This document shows positions 55,136-64,000 of a stretch of DNA of 64,000 nucleotides, in pieces; the stretch's first letter is position 1, and every line of letters begins with the position of its first letter. Origin of the DNA: JBMFVE01 sp049966155 (lineage in GTDB: Bacteria; Bacteroidota; Ignavibacteria; Kryptoniales; JAKASW01); contig JBMFVE010000002.1 in NCBI GenBank assembly GCA_049966155.1, forward strand, positions 248,001 through 312,000. The letters are read 5' to 3'. The notes below the pieces were generated by a model. It was not told the DNA's origin. It searched no databases and saw only the letters and a list, made by a program, of their open reading frames with translations. A program made the position numbers and the translations under genes.

Positions 55136-55749
55136 GTTAAAGCAGTTCCTCCCTGAGCCTCTCCTGAAAGCAGCGTCAAGACATGATTCAGCAAGTCATT
55201 TACCGAGACGGGCTTTGCGACCCATCCGTCAGCTTGTGAAAGTCTCAGCCTGTCAACAGTATTCTTCGTTAAATTGCCGGACAGAACAAGGATCTTGACA
55301 GGATTTATCGGCTTTCGCGCGCTGAGAAGTTCGAGGACCTTAAAACCATCCAGTCCTGGCATCAACAAATCAAGAATTACAAGATCGGGTTTAAACTCAC
55401 CAATGAGTATTAACCCCTCGTATCCATCCTTGCTAATCTGGATTTCAACTCCCTCGATTTTTTCTTCCAGTACGACTCGTACCATCTCTGCGTACATCTC
55501 ATCGTCATCAACGATTAAGATACGCTTTGGCCTAACTTCCTTGTAATCAAATTGGATATCCATTTTGTGCGCTTTTATAAATTTGTTCAAGTCTGACGGC
55601 CAAACTCTGAAATGTCCACCCGGTGTCGCATAAGCTTTGAGTCTGCCCGCTCGAATCCAGTTTAGAATGGTTTTAGAGCTGACCCTCAGGATGCGTGCCG
55701 CTTGCCCCACACTCAAAGGTTGTTCAGTTTCATTCCCTATAGTGAGCAC
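55132..55749 (-). CDS. Excisionase/BldC-type HTH - receiver fusion response regulator
   Basis: About 205 aa. A MerR/Xis-like helix-turn-helix (LSVGQAARILRVSSKTILNWI, then GHFRVWPSDLNKFI) is at the N-terminus, and a receiver (ILIVDDDEMYAEMV, phosphoacceptor Asp in LVILDLLMPGLDG, Lys in WVAKP) at the C-terminus, the reverse of the usual order. The open frame reaches a TTG at 55803, but a promoter overlaps that part, so I start at GTG 55749. It is coupled to the OB-sensor kinase and likely its partner, possibly autoregulated through the nearby palindrome. Confidence 0.85.
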   Translation of the reverse strand: MLTIGNETEQPLSVGQAARILRVSSKTILNWIRAGRLKAYATPGGHFRVWPSDLNKFIKAHKMDIQFDYKEVRPKRILIVDDDEMYAEMVRVVLEEKIEGVEIQISKDGYEGLILIGEFKPDLVILDLLMPGLDGFKVLELLSARKPINPVKILVLSGNLTKNTVDRLRLSQADGWVAKPVSVNDLLNHVLTLLSGEAQGGTALT

Positions 55750-55781
55750 TTCTCGTTTTTCCGAATTTTCTTGTTTTTCCA

Positions 55782-55810
55782 ATTTTAATATTCCCGAATC
55801 CAAAAGTCAA
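55782..55810 (-). promoter_or_regulatory. Sigma-70-like promoter of the HTH-receiver gene
   Basis: Minus strand TTGACT (55810-55805), exactly 17 bp, TAAAAT (55787-55782). A transcript start near 55775 puts the GTG at 55749 first in line. Confidence 0.6.
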
Positions 55811-55820
55811 TACATTGACT
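55805..55820. promoter_or_regulatory. AGTCAAT-N2-ATTGACT palindrome over the -35 (candidate operator)
   Basis: Seven-base perfect arms around a 2-bp centre; the promoter -35 is inside one arm. Its place suggests control by a dimeric regulator, perhaps the HTH-receiver itself. Confidence 0.5.
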
Positions 55821-55982
55821 CAGTAAAATCTCTAAGAAAGAGGAAGCTCTGTGAGGCATTGTTCAATATCCACCGTTCATCCCTTGTTAAACCCCTTTCT
55901 GTAAATTATCTTAATGCGCAATTTCATGTCAATAGAGTCGTAAACAGCGATCTAAAACTCATACCAACGAAAGGAACTAATT

Positions 55983-57689
55983 ATGGAGATCAAAGGAAAA
56001 ACAGTCCTTGTTCTCGGCGGCTGGGGTCTGGTTGGGTCAGCAATATGCCGCCGTCTTATTCCGGAAAAACCTGAAAAGATTATTGTTTCATCTTTACTTA
56101 AATCCGAAGCGAACGAAGCAGTCGAAGATCTTCGGAAGGAATATCCAGATCATTCAAAAGACTTTTTTGTACCTGCGTATGGCAACATTTTTGTTCGGGA
56201 GGAATTCAAAGACCTCCCCCGCGAGGAAATTATTAATGACCCTGTGAAAAGAAGAACTTTAATAAACGATATTCTCGGTGAGCTGACTGATGAAATTATC
56301 AAATCAAGCACTATATATACATTATTAACTGATTACAGGCCTGAAATTGTAATAGACTGCATCAACTCAGCTACCGCAATAGCATACCAGGACTTATTTC
56401 AGTCGAGTCGACTTCTTTTAAAGGAGCTCGATAATGCTAAAGATGGTAAGAGTTCTACACTTGCAGAATCTGTCGAAAAAATGCTTTGCACATTATACAC
56501 ACCTCAGCTAATCCGACATGTGCAGTTATTGTATCGAAGCATGCATGAAGCACAAACTAAAATATATGTTAAAATCGGAACCAGCGGTACGGGTGGAATG
56601 GGTCTTAACATTCCATACACCCACAGTGAGGAAAAACCAAGCAGTGTCCTGCTCAGTAAATCTGCAGTCGCAGGTGCGCACACGATGCTAATGTTCCTTA
56701 TGGGACGCACACCTGATGCGCCAATTACGAAAGAGATCAAACCCGCAGCCGCAATTGCCTGGAAGAAAGTCAGCTTTGGCGAAATTAAAAAAAGAGGCAA
56801 ACCAATACTCCTTCAGGATTGTCCTCCTGAGAAGCCATACAGAATTGGGGAAACTCTTCAAATAAAAGTAACTGACGGGTTTGTAAGAACCGGCACACCG
56901 CTAAAGTCAGTTTATATTGACACAGGTGAAAACGGATTGTTTTCCAGAGGAGAATTTGAAGCAATAACAACACCAGGACAGATGGAATACGTGACACCGG
57001 AGGAAATTGCAGAAGATGTTGTTTTCGAAATAAAGGGTGGAAACACAGGGCACGACATAATAAATGCTCTCGACAATGCAACTCTTTCACCAACTTATCG
57101 TGCCGGATACCTCTTCCACTCTGCCGCAGAAAAATTGCGGACATTAGAAAGAAAACACAACGTCAACAGCGTTGCGTTTGAAATCCTCGGGCCACCTCGA
57201 CTTTCAAAACTCCTTTACGAAGCCTATATAATTAAGCTTGTTTATGGAGATTTCAAAAGAACCCTTGAGGCAACTCCTGAAGAGATGTCCAGAGCTCTTA
57301 CAGACCTATTAAAGTCAAATTCAAATTTGAGGTCGGAAATAATTTCAATTGGAATTCCGATCCTCCTTGCCGATGGTAAATCACTTCTCCGCGGAGAAGA
57401 AATAAAAATACCGCCATTCCGGGGGGAAAATGTTGTGCCGGCAAACGAAAAAGCAATTAATGCATGGGCACACGATGGATGGATTGATTTGAGAACGAGC
57501 AACATGAAATTGTGGCAGGAGCGTTTAGAAAAAATTATTGAGATGACAGGAAGCATTCCGGAAAATGAAACCAGTTCCAGATATATTTACACAAAAGAAT
57601 ACTGGGACAATTTCGAATCAATTGAGCCAGGCAAGATTGCCGGATGGATTTTCTCCTTTGAGGAAAAAGGCGCAAGAATGAAAGCGTAG
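55983..57689 (+). CDS. Large Rossmann-fold (SDR-like) protein, unknown function
   Basis: 568 aa. It begins with an NAD(P)-binding motif, VLVLGGWGLVGSAICRRLI, and DYRPEIVIDCINSATAIAY is the next SDR-like segment. A TGGMGLN region follows at ~205. Past ~290 the protein is unlike ordinary SDRs. I do not know a function. AAGGA lies upstream of the ATG. It is divergent from the two-component pair, and the long glycan gene converges on it, so context does not reveal its pathway. It has no signal peptide or membrane helix and is presumably cytoplasmic. Confidence 0.6.
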   Translation: MEIKGKTVLVLGGWGLVGSAICRRLIPEKPEKIIVSSLLKSEANEAVEDLRKEYPDHSKDFFVPAYGNIFVREEFKDLPREEIINDPVKRRTLINDILGELTDEIIKSSTIYTLLTDYRPEIVIDCINSATAIAYQDLFQSSRLLLKELDNAKDGKSSTLAESVEKMLCTLYTPQLIRHVQLLYRSMHEAQTKIYVKIGTSGTGGMGLNIPYTHSEEKPSSVLLSKSAVAGAHTMLMFLMGRTPDAPITKEIKPAAAIAWKKVSFGEIKKRGKPILLQDCPPEKPYRIGETLQIKVTDGFVRTGTPLKSVYIDTGENGLFSRGEFEAITTPGQMEYVTPEEIAEDVVFEIKGGNTGHDIINALDNATLSPTYRAGYLFHSAAEKLRTLERKHNVNSVAFEILGPPRLSKLLYEAYIIKLVYGDFKRTLEATPEEMSRALTDLLKSNSNLRSEIISIGIPILLADGKSLLRGEEIKIPPFRGENVVPANEKAINAWAHDGWIDLRTSNMKLWQERLEKIIEMTGSIPENETSSRYIYTKEYWDNFESIEPGKIAGWIFSFEEKGARMKA

Positions 57690-57704
57690 TAAAGCCAATA
57701 AATG

Positions 57705-60700
57705 CTATGTTGAATATGCCTGGTTGACAGATGAATTAACTTCATCTTTTGCACCATCCTGTCCATCTGTCACCATCTCCTGCAATGAGATATATAATGG
57801 GGCCGATCTTGTCGGTTCTTTTCCATCCCGCCACCATTCTGCAGGAGCCACTCCCCATTTTTCTCTGAATATTTCCGAATTTTTCTCTATAATATTAAGA
57901 TAATTTTCCTTCCCGTTTGCGAGAAAACTTCCCCCGCTGTAGTGGTGGATAAAAACATCCCGGGCTATAACCGTACGGTAACCTGCCTTCGAAGCCCGCA
58001 GACAATAATCATCGTCCTCGCAGTTTCCTACTCCAAACAGCGGGTCAAGACCGCCAATTTTATCGACCACTTCGCGTTTTATTAACATACAGAACCCCGC
58101 TACTCTCCTCACTTCTGTCCAGCTGTTCAGATTCTTTTTCTTATAATCAGCAGCGAATTTCTTTAGTTCGAGCTGATTTGAATACCTTGCCGTAAGGTCT
58201 ATCTGATAACCACTGATTCGGTTTGTCATTGGTCCAACTATTCCTATCGTCCCATCACTTTCTGCACGTTTAATCATTCCCTTCAGCCAGCCGTCAGTAA
58301 CAATTACATCACTGTTCAAAAGAAGAACATATTTTCCAGCCGAGATAACAATACCTTGATTACACGCATATGGGAAGCCTTTGTTATCGGTGTTAAAGAT
58401 CGTTTTTACATTCTTCATTTGTGTGGAAAGCTTCTTCAAATAACCGCGCGTCCCGTCTCTGCTATCGTTATCTATGAAGATAATCTCATATGGCTCGGCT
58501 GTATATTTCAAAATAGAGGCGACACACTGTTTTGTGTAATTCAAGTTATTGTAGGTTACAATTATAATTGAAGTTAACTCATTCCCTTCGTCTGCTTTCT
58601 TTACCTGAACTGACTCCGCAGATTCTTGAAAAATCCGCATGGAGCGTTGAATTTCATCAGAAGGCGGCAGCTGATCTTTCTCATCAAATGGCTCCGTTTG
58701 AATGCTCTCATTCTTTTGATTATCACCATTCACCCTGCTCTTAATTATTTCTTCAATTGTCTTCATGTTTTCTTTTGCAATTTCATTGTCAGGGTCAATT
58801 TCAAGCACCGCTTTTAATTTCTCCAACGCCTTATCCGTCTTCCCCTGCATTATATAAATAACTGACAAATCATTAAGAGCATCAAGATTAAATGGGTATC
58901 TCGAAATTACATTGTTCAGTAGTAGCTCAGCCTGCTCATACGCTTTCTCCTGTATGAACTGTTCGGCTTTTAATATTTCATCAGAGGGATTTCTGGAATC
59001 TTCGACCAGTGTTCTTTTTTTAAGGTCGTCGTAAACCTTATTGAGTTTCTCAAGGACAACCTGGATATTTTGCCTGGCAGTTGGGTTTTCAGGATCAATC
59101 GATATTATTTTCTTTAATAATTCAAAAGCTTCGTTATATCTGTTTTGAAGAATGTTTAAAACTGCAAGGTCGTTGAGGATATCGAGATTAAGGGGGAATA
59201 TTTCCAACCCTTTTTTCAGTATATTTTCAGCTTTTTCAAAATCATGTGACTCTATTAATCCTTCAGCCTCGCTGATTACCTGTTGCAGGTCAACATCCAG
59301 AATAGCAGCGGACAATTTCCCTGCAATCTCTGATTTGCCGTAGTCTACTCCCCGATTTGCAGATACCGAAGTTAATCCTCGACTTAAACTGGACACCAGG
59401 ACAATATATTGTTTCAATATGCCGGCAACCCGCGTCATTGAATTATTCTGTCTTGCAAAATGTTTCAGCGAGGCGATTATCCGTCCTGCAACCCTGATTC
59501 CCCATTTATAATAATACTCAGCCTGATGTGCCCTCCCGAGCTCTTTAGAGGCTTCCGCAAATGCAATGATTTCCCTCAATCCTCTCTCATCCTCAATCGG
59601 GTACAACCAGTTAACCGGTGGATGAAATTCATCTGTTATATTTTTTGACCTTGCTGTTGCTTCAAGAAACATTCTGCCGTATTCCTGATCAGGCTCTAAA
59701 TGTGCCCCCTCTCCCCATTCGTTCCATGCATTTATGAAAATGATTCTCTTTTCCGGATCATTTTTGGATTTTGACAGTGCAATTTCCTTTTGCAGCCATT
59801 TTTCATAAATAATTGGCGACGGCTTTCTTAAAACAAACGCCTGAATTCCGAGCCTTCTGGAGGCATTATCCCAGCCGGGCAGGATTGTTACATACTGATC
59901 ATCCCCTTTTTTCAAAAATTCAGCATTTTCTTCCTCCATCACTTTAACTGCATCCTCATAATCAATCACAATAGACTTTCCATCGTTTGAAACCCAGCTT
60001 CGACTTTTAAGGAGTCTATCCACCAAACTGGAAAATTGCGGCTGAAACAGAAGTTCCCCACTAAATCCATTTGCCTTATAATTCTCCAACCTGTTGAAAG
60101 AGGTATCAACAGCTATAAAATAAACTCCTTCAAGGCCATTTTGCTTCGCCATTAATTCCCAGAGTCCTGTCATGTTGCTAATGTTTGGTATATCTGTAGG
60201 CCTGTAAACAATAAAAACAGGTTTTCTGTTTATCGTGATATAACGTGGATCTTTGAAGAATGGCAATAACCAGTTAAAATGTGCTGCCAGATCTTCATCT
60301 GAAGCATATGTCTGCTTCATCAATACTTCATTTTCCAATCCATCCCATCTTCTAGTCCAGTTTTCGTTAGCCCACGCGAGACAAAACGGAAATGAGTACA
60401 ATTTATTGTTAAGTACGTTGAGAAGAGGTTTTTCCAACAGGAGTTTTCCATCAAACCAATAATGCCAGAAACAAAAGCCATCAATCCCATACATGGAAGC
60501 AAGGGCTGCTTGCTCATTAAGTACAGCTTCCAATCGCAAATCATAAAATCCCATATCTGCAGGTACATGAGGTTGGTAATGTCCAGGGAAAAGCGGTCGT
60601 CCCTTTGCCACATTTACCCATTCAGTGAAACCCTTTCCCCACCATTTATCATTTTCTGGAATCGGATGAAATTGAGGAAGATAAAAAGCAATTATTTTGG

Positions 60701-62474
60701 CATCTCTATTTTCAACATTTCTATTTTCAGTTTCCGATTCCCTTTCCTCTCTGCGTACATTTAAAAGCATAGTGTCAACTGCTTTAATCACAGCTTTGGA
60801 ACGTACATTTCTTGCCGGTCCATCGTGACTATAAACCAACAAAGCATTCTCAGAATTTGCGTAATAACCACTGTACGGAATGTACATTTTGAAGTTGCGG
60901 TACTCGCCCAGAATAATCACCCCTTTTGTCCTGACAGCATTTGCCAGATGAGCAGGTCCGCTGTCGACCCCAATAAATAATTTTGCCCTCCTGATCACCT
61001 CTGCAGTTTGAATGTAGGATGTTTTTCCAATAAACTTCACAAGGTCAGGTAATGCTTTTTCTACTATTCCCTCATTCCCAACTTCAATAACAGGCAACTT
61101 ATAAGTCTTGTGAACATAAGACACGACGTCAATCCATCCATTTAAATTCCAATCCCTGTCGAATTCGTTTGTCTTTGCATGTATGACCACGTAGTCCGGG
61201 GGCAAATGCATTTCGTCAACTGCATTCCTGGCAAGTTCATCAATATAGACATTGGGTGACCCATCAAGAGCAGGGAGCCCAGCCCCTTTTGAAAACGCGG
61301 ACAGAAGGTTCCCTACTTTGTAGTAGTTTTCTCCATCCACCCGAAATGGTACTCCCTTTTTCAATGGAACCTGACAAACCGGACAGATACGGCCGTCTAT
61401 GTGCAAATCCACCACTTCATCAAAGACACCTAATTCCTTTAAGGCAATCCATTCAGTTAAGCACTCCACTGTCACAACCTCATCAATGTAAGGGTTAGAA
61501 ACTAGCAGTTCTTTATATTCCTTTCTAACGCACCATGCTATGTAAGCTTCAGGGTTTTCTGAACGGACATATCGTGAGACAGGCTCGCAGGCTACTATGT
61601 CACCAAAGTGCTCTATTAATCCAATAGCTATTTTCTTCTTTTCGTAGGTATTAAGTTCTGTCGATTGAGTTACCAATCTGACTGGTTTCGGTTTTAGAGT
61701 ATCGACATTTATTTTTTTCTTAACAACGACATTCATATCCTGCTCGAGAGACCCCTTCGTCACACTGACGACATCGAACCCGCATCTGTCAAACAGCAAC
61801 CTTATATTTGTATCATCGAAAAGAAAGAGGTGCTCATCAGGTTTGAAGTGAATCCAGCCTTTACCATCATTTCGATACCTTGGAGTTTGGAAGATTCCGA
61901 CGCCATCATCTTTCAAATTTTCATAAATATGATTTAGCGTCTTCACGGGATCGATAAAATGTTCCAGTATATCAAAACCAGCAATCACATCATACCTTGA
62001 GTAAGGAAGTTCCACTTCTGGATAAAGCCCGGGATAAATATGTTCAAGTTCATATTTTTGTTTAGCATATTCGCAGGTACGGGCATCCACCTCAACACCA
62101 ACAATATGTTTTATTCCCATTTGTTTACAGTAATAAAGAAACGATCCCTCTGCGCATCCTATTTCCAACAAATAATCAACATTAGACTTGTACTGCTTCA
62201 TTAATTCATACCAATCAGGAACTCTATTGTTCAAGAGATAGTCGCCTCTCTGTTCCAAATTTGGATAGTTATAATTCTGCACATAATCGTGCCAATAACC
62301 GTCGTAGGTGTAAAATGCCTTGAGCCTGTCTCCTGAAGCCTCCGCCTTTGAGACAAATGTGCCGCAGTTTTCACATCTTAAGTAATCTTGATGGATGGAA
62401 TCAGCTAATTTTCCACCGCACCAACAAACACGGCTTTGGGATTTATTTGTTTCTCTCAAGATATCACCTCTCAT
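57705..62474 (-). CDS. Five-part surface-glycan fusion: methyltransferase-GT9-WbsX-TPR-GT2
   Basis: 1589 aa. Residues ~10-265 are a SAM methyltransferase with an N-terminal zinc-like CWCG...CENCG pair (LLEIGCAEGSFLYYC, VIAGFDILEHF). ~275-590 match GT9 heptosyltransferases (FIGVDSGPAHLANAV). ~590-960 are WbsX/GH99-like (YLPQFHPIPEN, GKGFTEWVNVAKGRP, CFWHYWFDG, FINAWNEWGEGAHLEPD). ~1070-1290 have TPR repeats (FPLNLDILNDLAVLNI, IDPENPTARQN). ~1298-1570 are GT2 (SIIIVTYNNLNYTKQCV, LLNSDVIVTDGWL). No frameshift or internal stop appears. A TTG at 62459 with AGAGGTG before it is an alternative start. It likely builds and modifies O-antigen- or S-layer-type glycans. Confidence 0.85.
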   Translation of the reverse strand: MRGDILRETNKSQSRVCWCGGKLADSIHQDYLRCENCGTFVSKAEASGDRLKAFYTYDGYWHDYVQNYNYPNLEQRGDYLLNNRVPDWYELMKQYKSNVDYLLEIGCAEGSFLYYCKQMGIKHIVGVEVDARTCEYAKQKYELEHIYPGLYPEVELPYSRYDVIAGFDILEHFIDPVKTLNHIYENLKDDGVGIFQTPRYRNDGKGWIHFKPDEHLFLFDDTNIRLLFDRCGFDVVSVTKGSLEQDMNVVVKKKINVDTLKPKPVRLVTQSTELNTYEKKKIAIGLIEHFGDIVACEPVSRYVRSENPEAYIAWCVRKEYKELLVSNPYIDEVVTVECLTEWIALKELGVFDEVVDLHIDGRICPVCQVPLKKGVPFRVDGENYYKVGNLLSAFSKGAGLPALDGSPNVYIDELARNAVDEMHLPPDYVVIHAKTNEFDRDWNLNGWIDVVSYVHKTYKLPVIEVGNEGIVEKALPDLVKFIGKTSYIQTAEVIRRAKLFIGVDSGPAHLANAVRTKGVIILGEYRNFKMYIPYSGYYANSENALLVYSHDGPARNVRSKAVIKAVDTMLLNVRREERESETENRNVENRDAKIIAFYLPQFHPIPENDKWWGKGFTEWVNVAKGRPLFPGHYQPHVPADMGFYDLRLEAVLNEQAALASMYGIDGFCFWHYWFDGKLLLEKPLLNVLNNKLYSFPFCLAWANENWTRRWDGLENEVLMKQTYASDEDLAAHFNWLLPFFKDPRYITINRKPVFIVYRPTDIPNISNMTGLWELMAKQNGLEGVYFIAVDTSFNRLENYKANGFSGELLFQPQFSSLVDRLLKSRSWVSNDGKSIVIDYEDAVKVMEEENAEFLKKGDDQYVTILPGWDNASRRLGIQAFVLRKPSPIIYEKWLQKEIALSKSKNDPEKRIIFINAWNEWGEGAHLEPDQEYGRMFLEATARSKNITDEFHPPVNWLYPIEDERGLREIIAFAEASKELGRAHQAEYYYKWGIRVAGRIIASLKHFARQNNSMTRVAGILKQYIVLVSSLSRGLTSVSANRGVDYGKSEIAGKLSAAILDVDLQQVISEAEGLIESHDFEKAENILKKGLEIFPLNLDILNDLAVLNILQNRYNEAFELLKKIISIDPENPTARQNIQVVLEKLNKVYDDLKKRTLVEDSRNPSDEILKAEQFIQEKAYEQAELLLNNVISRYPFNLDALNDLSVIYIMQGKTDKALEKLKAVLEIDPDNEIAKENMKTIEEIIKSRVNGDNQKNESIQTEPFDEKDQLPPSDEIQRSMRIFQESAESVQVKKADEGNELTSIIIVTYNNLNYTKQCVASILKYTAEPYEIIFIDNDSRDGTRGYLKKLSTQMKNVKTIFNTDNKGFPYACNQGIVISAGKYVLLLNSDVIVTDGWLKGMIKRAESDGTIGIVGPMTNRISGYQIDLTARYSNQLELKKFAADYKKKNLNSWTEVRRVAGFCMLIKREVVDKIGGLDPLFGVGNCEDDDYCLRASKAGYRTVIARDVFIHHYSGGSFLANGKENYLNIIEKNSEIFREKWGVAPAEWWRDGKEPTRSAPLYISLQEMVTDGQDGAKDEVNSSVNQAYST

Positions 62475-62824
62475 TTATTATTTCTTTTCCCTGCAGAGCA
62501 TTTTCGCAAAGGATGCGGAGATTGGCACCTTTTCGTCAGCTTTAAAGAAAACCAGAGAAAGTCCAACGCTATTTATGACCTCGTATATCTTTTTATATGT
62601 ATTAGAAGATCCATCGCAATTGAAGTAACACAAGAGCTGTGCCAGATTTCCAGCACTTTTTTCCATCTTTTTGAAGCGTCTTAGGTTTTCATTGGGCTAC
62701 TATTAGCCATGTGGCCAAAAGTGAGCAAAGAGAAGTCAACAATTCATTAACTTATTTATTAGCATAAATCAAATCAAAATTATAGATTTATCTGTCGTTA
62801 AAAATAAAAAATGAGGTAACTGCG
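62475..62824. other. 350-bp intergenic region between the glycan gene and the BNR protein
   Basis: No gene or RNA could be supported. A 62-aa minus-strand frame (62478-62666) has no ribosome site. The divergent promoters for both neighbours must be here, but no good hexamer pair was seen. Confidence 0.5.
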
Positions 62825-64000
62825 ATGCCCAGGCACTTATCAATTCGGTTTTCAAAAAAGCTCTTCACATTGATGCTATTTGAAGTTGCTCTTACATTCC
62901 TTATACAGTTGCATTATCCAACAAATTCATATGCCGACTCTCCATTTCATCATCGATTTCATTCTTCACTTAAATGGCGTTTTGTTGGTCCCTATAGAGG
63001 AGGGTGGGCAACCATGGCAGCAGGCATACCATCATTACCAAATACTTTTTACTTTGGTGCTGCAGGGGGTGGTGTCTGGAAAACAACAGACGCCGGACAG
63101 ACATGGAAGGGATTGATGCAACATGAAAAGTCCAGTTCAATAGGAGCAATTGCAATCTCCACGTCCAATCCAAATATTGTTTATGCGGGCACAGGACAGG
63201 TGGATTATCGCTACGATATTTTATCAGGCGACGGTATATATAAATCAGACGACGGTGGAAATTCGTGGAAAAATGTGGGATTATCGGAAACCGGTCATAT
63301 AGGCATGATTTTAATTGACCCGAGGAATCCCGATAAAGTTATCGTAGCTGCGTTAGGACATATGTTTAAATCAAATCCAGAACGTGGCGTATATCTTTCA
63401 GAAAATGGCGGAAGAACATGGACAAAAGTATTGTATGTCAACGATTCTACAGGCGCCGTTGATTTAGCCTGGGATCCAGGTAACCCTTCTGTAATATATG
63501 CAGCAATGTGGCAGGTTAGAATGCATCCATGGCTCGACTATTTTTATCCCCAGCTTGCAAATGGGTCAGGAATATACAAAAGTTCAGACGGCGGCCATAC
63601 ATGGTACAAGCTATCAGGAAATGGCTTACCGGAACCTCCATTAGGAAGAATAGGTATTGCAGTTGCTTCTGGAAGCAACGGAAACATTGTTTACGCTACA
63701 GTAATTGCAACCGGTGGAAAAAGCGGCTTATATAAATCTACCGATGCCGGTAACTCATGGGTGTTTGTTAACAACAACGCCTCTCTTGCAAATAACTACT
63801 TCAGCCGCCTGACAGTCGACCCAAAAGATCCAAATACCGTTTACGTAATGGGACGGTCAATAAGTAAATCAGTGGACGGGGGACGAACGTTCCACTTTTT
63901 TAAGGGCGCCCCTGGTGGAGATGACTACCACTACCTCTGGATAAACCCTGATAATCCATCGTATATGATAACAGCATCTGATCAGGGATGCGTTATTTCA
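62825..64000 (+). CDS. Secreted Asp-box (BNR/sortilin-like) beta-propeller protein, 3' end beyond window
   Basis: 392 codons are visible from ATG 62825 (GAGGT upstream), still open at the edge. A signal peptide (~1-40) precedes WRFVGPYRGGWATMA. Six Asp-box repeats (S/T-x-[DE]-x-G-x-[TS]-[WF]) are visible: TTDAGQTW, SDDGGNSW, SENGGRTW, SSDGGHTW, STDAGNSW and SVDGGRTF, with IDPRNPDKV- and DPGNPSVIYAA-like turns between. This is the pattern of VPS10/sortilin-like exported proteins of Bacteroidota/Ignavibacteria relatives, usually ~1000 aa. Substrate unknown. Confidence 0.85.
   Translation, partial: MPRHLSIRFSKKLFTLMLFEVALTFLIQLHYPTNSYADSPFHHRFHSSLKWRFVGPYRGGWATMAAGIPSLPNTFYFGAAGGGVWKTTDAGQTWKGLMQHEKSSSIGAIAISTSNPNIVYAGTGQVDYRYDILSGDGIYKSDDGGNSWKNVGLSETGHIGMILIDPRNPDKVIVAALGHMFKSNPERGVYLSENGGRTWTKVLYVNDSTGAVDLAWDPGNPSVIYAAMWQVRMHPWLDYFYPQLANGSGIYKSSDGGHTWYKLSGNGLPEPPLGRIGIAVASGSNGNIVYATVIATGGKSGLYKSTDAGNSWVFVNNNASLANNYFSRLTVDPKDPNTVYVMGRSISKSVDGGRTFHFFKGAPGGDDYHYLWINPDNPSYMITASDQGCVIS

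Noticed and set aside
62478..62666. 62-aa minus-strand frame upstream of the glycan fusion
   Set aside because: No ribosome site and no recognisable domain; possibly chance.
1..64000. CRISPR arrays, insertion sequences, prophage, tRNA
   Set aside because: No regularly spaced repeats, transposase/integrase motifs or cloverleaf sequences were found by eye in any gap.

Overview
This is a gene-dense, roughly 42 % GC bacterial chromosome segment. It most resembles the Bacteroidota/Chlorobi (FCB) group, with Ignavibacteria-like bacteria the best guess. The reasons are inferential: a short (285 aa) RpoD, a bacillithiol deacetylase (BshB1), a GH3/beta-lactamase fusion, a class II ribonucleotide reductase, a WbsX-type glycan protein, and many PAS/GAF hybrid kinases. 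Unlike typical Bacteroidia, many genes have clear GGAGG-type Shine-Dalgarno sites, and the promoters I can see look like ordinary sigma-70 sites (TTGACA-like / 17 bp / TATAAT-like). I see no tRNA, rRNA, CRISPR array, insertion sequence or phage gene.

Layout. 1-4.1 kb: the end of a cell-wall GH3/serine-hydrolase fusion, then pruA, closed by a strong terminator. 4.1-6.3 kb: an OmpR-type two-component pair. 6.3-10.1 kb (minus): a translation operon rplM-rpsI-rpsB-tsf-(attenuator-like hairpins)-pyrH-frr with a visible promoter. 10.2-12.4 kb: a mini beta-carbonic-anhydrase-like protein and a sulfide:quinone oxidoreductase followed by an unlisted 48-codon gene. 12.4-20 kb (minus): a 1435-aa hybrid kinase, rpoD, a small Cys-rich protein and a GAF/degenerate-GGDEF protein. 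19.9-22.2 kb: an aldehyde dehydrogenase and bshB1. 22.2-26.2 kb (minus): a respiratory bc-type module (DUF2339-like membrane protein, Rieske protein, cytochrome b, 11-haem cytochrome c) behind one good promoter. Two of its four genes are broken as written: cytochrome b lacks its haem-binding core, and the membrane protein has a frameshift.

26.3-35.6 kb: an IscS/NifS-type desulfurase converging on a tightly overlapped minus-strand housekeeping run (proline dehydrogenase, uvrB, comF, a small VOC-like protein, an M28/glutaminyl-cyclase-like lipoprotein, prmA, ppx/gppA, rsmB). PRODH here and PruA at 2.5 kb together make the split proline-to-glutamate pathway. 35.7-41.3 kb: a PAS-rich hybrid kinase divergent from a heparinase II/III-like protein and a 2-hydroxyacid dehydrogenase. 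41.4-46.4 kb: a full GltB with no GltD beside it and an unlisted 58-aa zinc-finger protein with its own promoter.

46.7-52.2 kb: a HAD phosphatase, a PGRP-type amidase, the AdoCbl-dependent ribonucleotide reductase with a structured ~210-nt leader, and a class A beta-lactamase-like hydrolase. 52.3-55.8 kb: a sensor kinase with periplasmic OB-like domains, translationally coupled to an excisionase-type HTH/receiver protein whose promoter carries a palindrome. 56.0-62.5 kb: a 568-aa Rossmann protein of unknown function and a 1589-aa five-part surface-glycan fusion (methyltransferase, GT9, WbsX, TPR, GT2). The window ends inside a secreted Asp-box (BNR/sortilin-like) protein.

The themes are heavy signal transduction (three hybrid kinases, one OmpR pair, one HTH-receiver, one GAF sensor), sulfide/quinone respiration, and cell-wall and surface-glycan turnover. 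The most unusual items are the damaged bc/multihaem module, the OB-sensor/HTH-receiver pair, the five-domain glycan protein and three structured RNA leaders (rpsB, pyrH, nrdJ).
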